Shown here piece by piece: positions 23,415 through 25,222 of a stretch of DNA of 25,222 nucleotides (positions are counted from its first letter, which is position 1; each line of letters starts with the position of its first letter). This DNA is from a virus, in IMG/VR virus record IMGVR_UViG_3300017745_000054, positions 1-25,222 of that record. One strand, given 5' to 3'. Both the position numbers and the translations under genes were made by a program. The notes beneath the pieces were generated by a model that saw only the letters and a list, made by a program, of their open reading frames with translations, did no database searches and was not told where the DNA came from.

Positions 23415-24997
23415 TTAAAGTCACCCGTAACCGAGCCGGTAACTGTGTCAACTTTATTGGCACATCTAACCCTGCTTATTGGAACGCCTGCCTGTCTGCA
23501 GAGGTGGACACAGAGGATAACACTCGTATCAATATCATTAACGACCTGCGTACTGCAACCGTTAACGAGCCTGTCTACGAGTTCTACAAGATCCCATACA
23601 CAGAGTTTCAAGACCGTGACGGTAATGCGTTTGCATCTGCTGCGGACGCTGCTGCCTACATCAGTGTTGAAGCCAACGTCGCTTCGTCTACAGGACAGTT
23701 CGTACTGTCTGATAGCGACTCGATGAACTTCACGCTAGATACTACTGAAACTACAATCCTAATGGACAATGGCGACTCGTTCGCCCTTCACTCTATTCGG
23801 GCTGTTGGTAACTCAGAAGGTCACATTGATATCTTGCAACACACTGGTGACCTCAGCATTTTTGAAGGACTACGTGTTGCCAACACTACCATTAATGGTG
23901 CCAATGTTACTGATAATCAGGCTGCTGCTGTTAATGAGCTAAACGCTCTCTTCCAACATAGTGGCGGTACAACAGGATCAGCCCCAGTAATTACATCAGC
24001 TACCACAATTAACCTTACCACTGGAAATACTCTTAACTATGAGTTAGTAGCTACAAACGGTGTTGCCTACGAATGGTCTAATCTACCTAGTGGTGTGGCT
24101 ATCGTTGACGGTAATGTAAGGAAGTTAATTGGTGGATCTAGCCTAGTGGCTGGTACTTACACAATCACAGCCAAGGCTATTAACTACTTTGGAGAAGATA
24201 CGAAAACAATCAGCTTGGTTGTTTCCGCTCCTCCTTTTTCAGATACTAAGTCTGTTAGGTTTGTTAGTGGTGACTACTTAGGCGCTAATGCTTCTCGTGC
24301 AGATGCAGCACTTGGTAGGTCAGCTAATGGAGCTGGTGCGACTGATGCCTGGACTATCTCCTGGTGGTTCAAAGCTCCCACTAGCTCTAATAACAAGCAA
24401 ACCATGTTCTACTTCGGTGATCATGATGAAGCCAACGGTGGTAGAATTAGGGTACGTTTTGTTGGATCCTTAGACAGCTTACAATTTCACTATGGATCGG
24501 ATAACAACAATATTATCTGGGCCAGTGCTCACAATGTCTTACCTAGCGAGCAGTGGAAGCATATCGCAATTACATATGACGGAGGTGCCACTGGGTCGTC
24601 AAGTGGAAGCATAAGCAGCTATTACAGCCGCTTTAAGTTTTTCGTTGATGGTCAGGAGATTACTTCAGGTGGTTCGTTCAACAACGACAACTACGGATAT
24701 ACGGGGTCAATTGATCCTGATAATTTCCGAGTTGGACGTGAGGTTTCGAGCGACTACATGAAACCCAATGCTTATGTTGATGAGATGGCTGTATGGTCAT
24801 CAGATCAGTCTGCCAACATCTCTGATATTTACAACAGCGGCACTACTCACGACTTGTCGCTTTTAACTAATTCCCCAGATCACTACTGGCATATGGGGGA
24901 CGGTGATACCTATTCAATTATTCAAGACAATATTGGCGATGCTCATTTTGTTATGTATAACATGACAGCCGCTGACATTGTAAACGACGTTCCTTAA
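23411..24997 (+). CDS. Adhesin-like virion protein with Ig-like and LamG-like domains
   Basis: 528 aa. Residues 1 to about 190 form an N-terminal region (VTRNRAGNCVNFIGTSNPAY, then a DUF-like beta part), probably for attachment to the virion. Residues about 193-275 look like a putative-Ig domain (SAPVITSATTINLTTGNTLN, LPSGVAIVDGN, AGTYTITAKAINYFGEDTKT). Residues about 277-520 resemble a concanavalin-like LamG domain: AWTISWWFKAPTSSNNKQTM, EQWKHIAITYDGG, FKFFVDGQEITSGGS and YVDEMAVWSSDQSANISDIYNSG are characteristic strands of that fold. LamG domains bind carbohydrates or proteins, so it is a candidate receptor-binding or surface protein. It is unusual to find such a gene after the small terminase, far from the main fibre genes. 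Fold confidence is good, role inferred. Confidence 0.75.
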   Translation: MIKVTRNRAGNCVNFIGTSNPAYWNACLSAEVDTEDNTRINIINDLRTATVNEPVYEFYKIPYTEFQDRDGNAFASAADAAAYISVEANVASSTGQFVLSDSDSMNFTLDTTETTILMDNGDSFALHSIRAVGNSEGHIDILQHTGDLSIFEGLRVANTTINGANVTDNQAAAVNELNALFQHSGGTTGSAPVITSATTINLTTGNTLNYELVATNGVAYEWSNLPSGVAIVDGNVRKLIGGSSLVAGTYTITAKAINYFGEDTKTISLVVSAPPFSDTKSVRFVSGDYLGANASRADAALGRSANGAGATDAWTISWWFKAPTSSNNKQTMFYFGDHDEANGGRIRVRFVGSLDSLQFHYGSDNNNIIWASAHNVLPSEQWKHIAITYDGGATGSSSGSISSYYSRFKFFVDGQEITSGGSFNNDNYGYTGSIDPDNFRVGREVSSDYMKPNAYVDEMAVWSSDQSANISDIYNSGTTHDLSLLTNSPDHYWHMGDGDTYSIIQDNIGDAHFVMYNMTAADIVNDVP

Positions 24998-25011
24998 TTA
25001 TTATTATCATT

Positions 25012-25197
25012 ATGTCTGCTGAAACTTTTAACGCACGCTCTTTGAAGGGTGCTGATCTTCTCGTGCCTTTCGGTTATGCCAAGGGTGTGACTGTGTCTAC
25101 TCCTAACGCTTCCTACACCGTTGAAGAGTTGACCAACTTGATCGCTGTTGCTCAGAAGCGGCCTCAGAACGGTGGCGTAACTGTCACCGAAGCATGA
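25012..25197 (+). CDS. Small hypothetical protein
   Basis: 61 aa, function not recognised. It begins after an AT-rich leader (TTATTATTATCATT) without a Shine-Dalgarno. The chain shows a short polar N-terminus, a beta-like part (LLVPFGYAKGVTVSTPNASY) and a helix (TVEELTNLIAVAQKR), ending GGVTVTEA. No membrane span or cysteine. A small virion or head-decoration protein is possible given its neighbours, but nothing in the sequence proves it. Its stop overlaps the next start (ATGA). Confidence 0.6.
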   Translation: MSAETFNARSLKGADLLVPFGYAKGVTVSTPNASYTVEELTNLIAVAQKRPQNGGVTVTEA

Positions 25198-25222
25198 GCC
25201 TCTACCGCAATATAAACAAGCG
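25194..25222 (+). CDS. Start of a further small gene (partial)
   Basis: The ATG overlaps the previous TGA stop in the ATGA arrangement used throughout this operon. Only nine full codons are visible: MSLYRNINK. Small basic proteins starting MSLYxNI are, as I recall, common in cyanophage late regions, but with so few residues this remains tentative. Confidence 0.45.

Overview
The window is a late-gene segment of a T7-like (Autographiviridae-type) cyanopodovirus. Every supported gene is on the + strand, and the order follows the T7 late map: nrdA end, nrdB, small genes, gp7.3-like, portal gp8, scaffold gp9, capsid gp10, tail tubes gp11 and gp12, internal virion proteins gp13 to gp16, fibre gp17, small membrane protein, small terminase gp18. 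The class I ribonucleotide reductase placed just before the portal, and the style of the fibre and adhesin genes, point to a marine cyanobacterial host. The balanced base composition suggests Synechococcus rather than low-GC Prochlorococcus; host is an inference.

Layout. 1-872: 3' end of the RNR alpha gene and a complete short beta subunit. 865-4074: small conserved protein, proline-rich gp7.3-like protein, portal, basic protein, scaffold. 4075-4253: the largest non-coding gap (179 bases), with several hairpins and palindromes and a possible promoter ahead of the capsid. 4254-9013: capsid, hairpin pair, then the two tail tube genes. 9010-17159: the four core/ejection proteins, with a tail-lysozyme-type domain at the end of gp15 and an intrinsic terminator between gp15 and gp16. 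17162-21333: T7-type fibre and a second large fibre-like protein. 21370-22593: two tiny proteins, small terminase, a highly basic protein and an HNH nuclease. 22593-25222: two large structural/adhesin-like proteins (the second with a LamG-like domain) and two small genes, the last running off the window. No gene-free stretch exceeds 300 bases.

How it works together. The RNR supplies dNTPs for replication. Scaffold and portal nucleate the capsid. gp11, gp12 and the fibres form the tail. gp13 to gp16 form the internal core and presumably the ejection channel, the gp15 lysozyme domain opening peptidoglycan. The small terminase (with the large subunit probably beyond the window) packages DNA. The proteins after gp18 look like extra surface structures, possibly comparable to the capsid horn and knob proteins of cyanophage Syn5. 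Most genes touch or overlap and most start codons lack a Shine-Dalgarno sequence, suggesting translational coupling or SD-independent initiation.

The most interesting points are the RNR beta subunit with leucine at the usual tyrosyl-radical position, the lysozyme domain on gp15 instead of gp16, the structured scaffold-capsid gap, and the adhesin cassette between the small terminase and the window end.
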